This document shows, one piece after another, positions 4,393-5,442 of a stretch of DNA of 5,442 bases. The DNA is from Ruminococcus flavefaciens (GTDB lineage Bacteria > Bacillota > Clostridia > Oscillospirales > Ruminococcaceae), in assembly GCA_002350065.1 (NCBI GenBank), contig DEDQ01000069.1, positions 1 through 5,442 of the forward strand, given 5' to 3'. A model generated the notes under the pieces. The model did no database searches and had not been told where the DNA came from. It saw nothing but the letters and a program-made list of their open reading frames with translations. Each line of letters starts with the position of its first letter. Position 1 is the stretch's first letter. The translations under genes and the position numbers were made by a program.

Positions 4393-5442
4393 TCAGTCAA
4401 GCACCGGCAGATAAGCTGCTGCATTGAGAGCCTTTGCCTTTTCAGCTGCCTGAGCGAAAGTGAGCTTGTCCTCAGTGATAAAGCAAGTGCCGTTGTCGTC
4501 CGTGAACGCACCCTCGGGAACGTTATCGCTTCCGGCGGGAACACGGAAATACCAGCGAGCTGAAAGCTCCTCAACAGGAGCAACAAAGCTGTTGTCGCTT
4601 GAAGACTCCCACGACTGCGAGAAGACAGTCACCTTATGCTTTGCAGCCTCGATAACATCGCCGAGGACCGCACTTGCAGTCGGGAGCTTGCCTGCACCGC
4701 GGCCGTAGAACATAGCCTGATCAATGCCGTCGCCGTAAACGAGAACAGCATTGAAAACGTCGTTAACGCCAGCCATAACGTTCTCGTGAGGAACGAGCAT
4801 AGGCATTACAGCAGGAAGAATGCGTCCGTCATCAAGACGTCTTACAGAAGCAACGAGCTTGATAGCATGACCGAGAACGTCAGCAGAAGCAACGTCTGAG
4901 AGGTCTATCTCGGAAATACCCTTTGTATAAACGTCCTTGGGGTAAACGTGCTTGCCGAAAACGAGAGAGGAGATTATGCATATCTTGCGGCAGGCGTCGT
5001 GACCCTCAACATCGGCAGTGGGGTCTTTTTCAGCGTAACCGAGCTCCTGCGCGAGCTTGAGAGCGTCCGCGAAGGACATATTGTCGTTGTACATCTTTGT
5101 GAGAATGAAGTTAGTCGTGCCGTTGAGGATACCTGCGACCTTGTCGATATCATTTGCAGCAAGGCAGCGGTGAAGCGGACGGATTATCGGGATAGCGCCG
5201 CCGACGCTCGCCTCGAAGAAGAAGTTGCAGTTGTGCTCCTTGGCTGTTTTAAGGAGGATATCGCCTTTCTCGGCAACGAGCTCCTTATTCGATGTGGAAA
5301 CGCTCTTGCCCTTTTCGAGGCATGACTTCACAAATGTAAAAGCAGGCTCAACGCCTCCCATGCACTCGGCAACGCCTGTTACCTCGTCATCGTTGAGGAT
5401 ATCGTTGAAATCCTTGGTGAATTTATCCTTATACGGCGAATC
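4393..5442 (-). CDS. hom: Homoserine dehydrogenase, N-terminus cut by the window edge
   Basis: The enzyme reduces aspartate-semialdehyde to homoserine with NAD(P)H in the cytoplasm, the branch point to threonine and methionine. The visible frame has 349 codons plus TGA; the frame continues upstream of Met codon 5361 to the edge with family-like sequence (EVTGVAECMGGVEPA), so 5361 is not the start. Numbering from the edge, the end of the nucleotide-binding domain includes TSNKELVAEKG (near 50-60). The catalytic domain has NGTTNFIL (107-114) and GYAEKDPTADVEGHDACRK, supplying Glu138, Asp149 and Lys153, which match the catalytic acidic/Lys positions of the family. GRGAGKLPTASAV lies at 247-259. 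About 60-80 residues are missing. The last 56 residues (294-349) begin like an ACT domain (SARWYFRV) but lack the usual D-x-PGVL stretch. No partner gene is visible; a terminator follows. Confidence 0.94.
   Translation of the reverse strand, partial: DSPYKDKFTKDFNDILNDDEVTGVAECMGGVEPAFTFVKSCLEKGKSVSTSNKELVAEKGDILLKTAKEHNCNFFFEASVGGAIPIIRPLHRCLAANDIDKVAGILNGTTNFILTKMYNDNMSFADALKLAQELGYAEKDPTADVEGHDACRKICIISSLVFGKHVYPKDVYTKGISEIDLSDVASADVLGHAIKLVASVRRLDDGRILPAVMPMLVPHENVMAGVNDVFNAVLVYGDGIDQAMFYGRGAGKLPTASAVLGDVIEAAKHKVTVFSQSWESSSDNSFVAPVEELSARWYFRVPAGSDNVPEGAFTDDNGTCFITEDKLTFAQAAEKAKALNAAAYLPVLD

Noticed and set aside
4948..5325. 125-codon plus-strand frame opposite homoserine dehydrogenase
   Set aside because: Overlaps conserved catalytic motifs of the dehydrogenase on the other strand; no ribosome binding site or domain seen.

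Overview
The window looks like chromosomal DNA of a low-to-mid GC Gram-positive anaerobe of the Clostridia, most likely a Ruminococcus-like member of the Oscillospiraceae. This is an inference from protein style: a short Clostridia-type ECF sigma factor paired with a zinc-finger anti-sigma factor, strong AGGAG-type ribosome binding sites, TTGACA/TATAAT promoters and hairpin-plus-T-run terminators. No rRNA, tRNA, CRISPR array or transposase is visible.

Layout. (1) 2-676, plus strand: the 3' part of an unrecognised, probably extracytoplasmic protein gene, cut by the window edge and interrupted by an in-frame TAA at 134-136. It ends in a strong terminator (705-741). (2) 743-2196, plus strand: a self-contained transcription unit with a near-consensus promoter, a complete 451-aa MATE-family transporter and its own terminator. 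(3) 2195-3503, minus strand: an ECF sigma factor followed 4 bases later by its membrane-anchored zinc-finger anti-sigma factor. The unit converges on the MATE gene. A possible self-recognised ECF promoter lies just upstream (3529-3554). (4) 3504-4302: an AT-rich stretch (about 33% GC by hand count in its gene, against roughly 53-57% in sampled MATE lines) holding a 164-aa multi-pass membrane protein on the minus strand. That gene has a perfect-consensus sigma-A promoter with an inverted repeat inside it. (5) 4296-5442, minus strand: homoserine dehydrogenase, missing only its N-terminus at the window edge, followed by a terminator that abuts the promoter of the membrane protein gene.

How the parts work together. 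The sigma/anti-sigma pair is the only clear regulatory system: the anti-sigma should hold the sigma at the membrane until its roughly 180-residue outer domain senses a signal. Its targets cannot be read from this window beyond the possible autoregulatory site. Homoserine dehydrogenase is a housekeeping enzyme of threonine/methionine synthesis. The AT-rich membrane protein gene sits between two higher-GC units with its own strong, possibly repressed promoter and may have been acquired. I see no convincing new multi-gene system. The points most worth checking are the interrupted first gene, the dyad-containing promoter, the candidate ECF promoter and the altered C-terminal domain of homoserine dehydrogenase.
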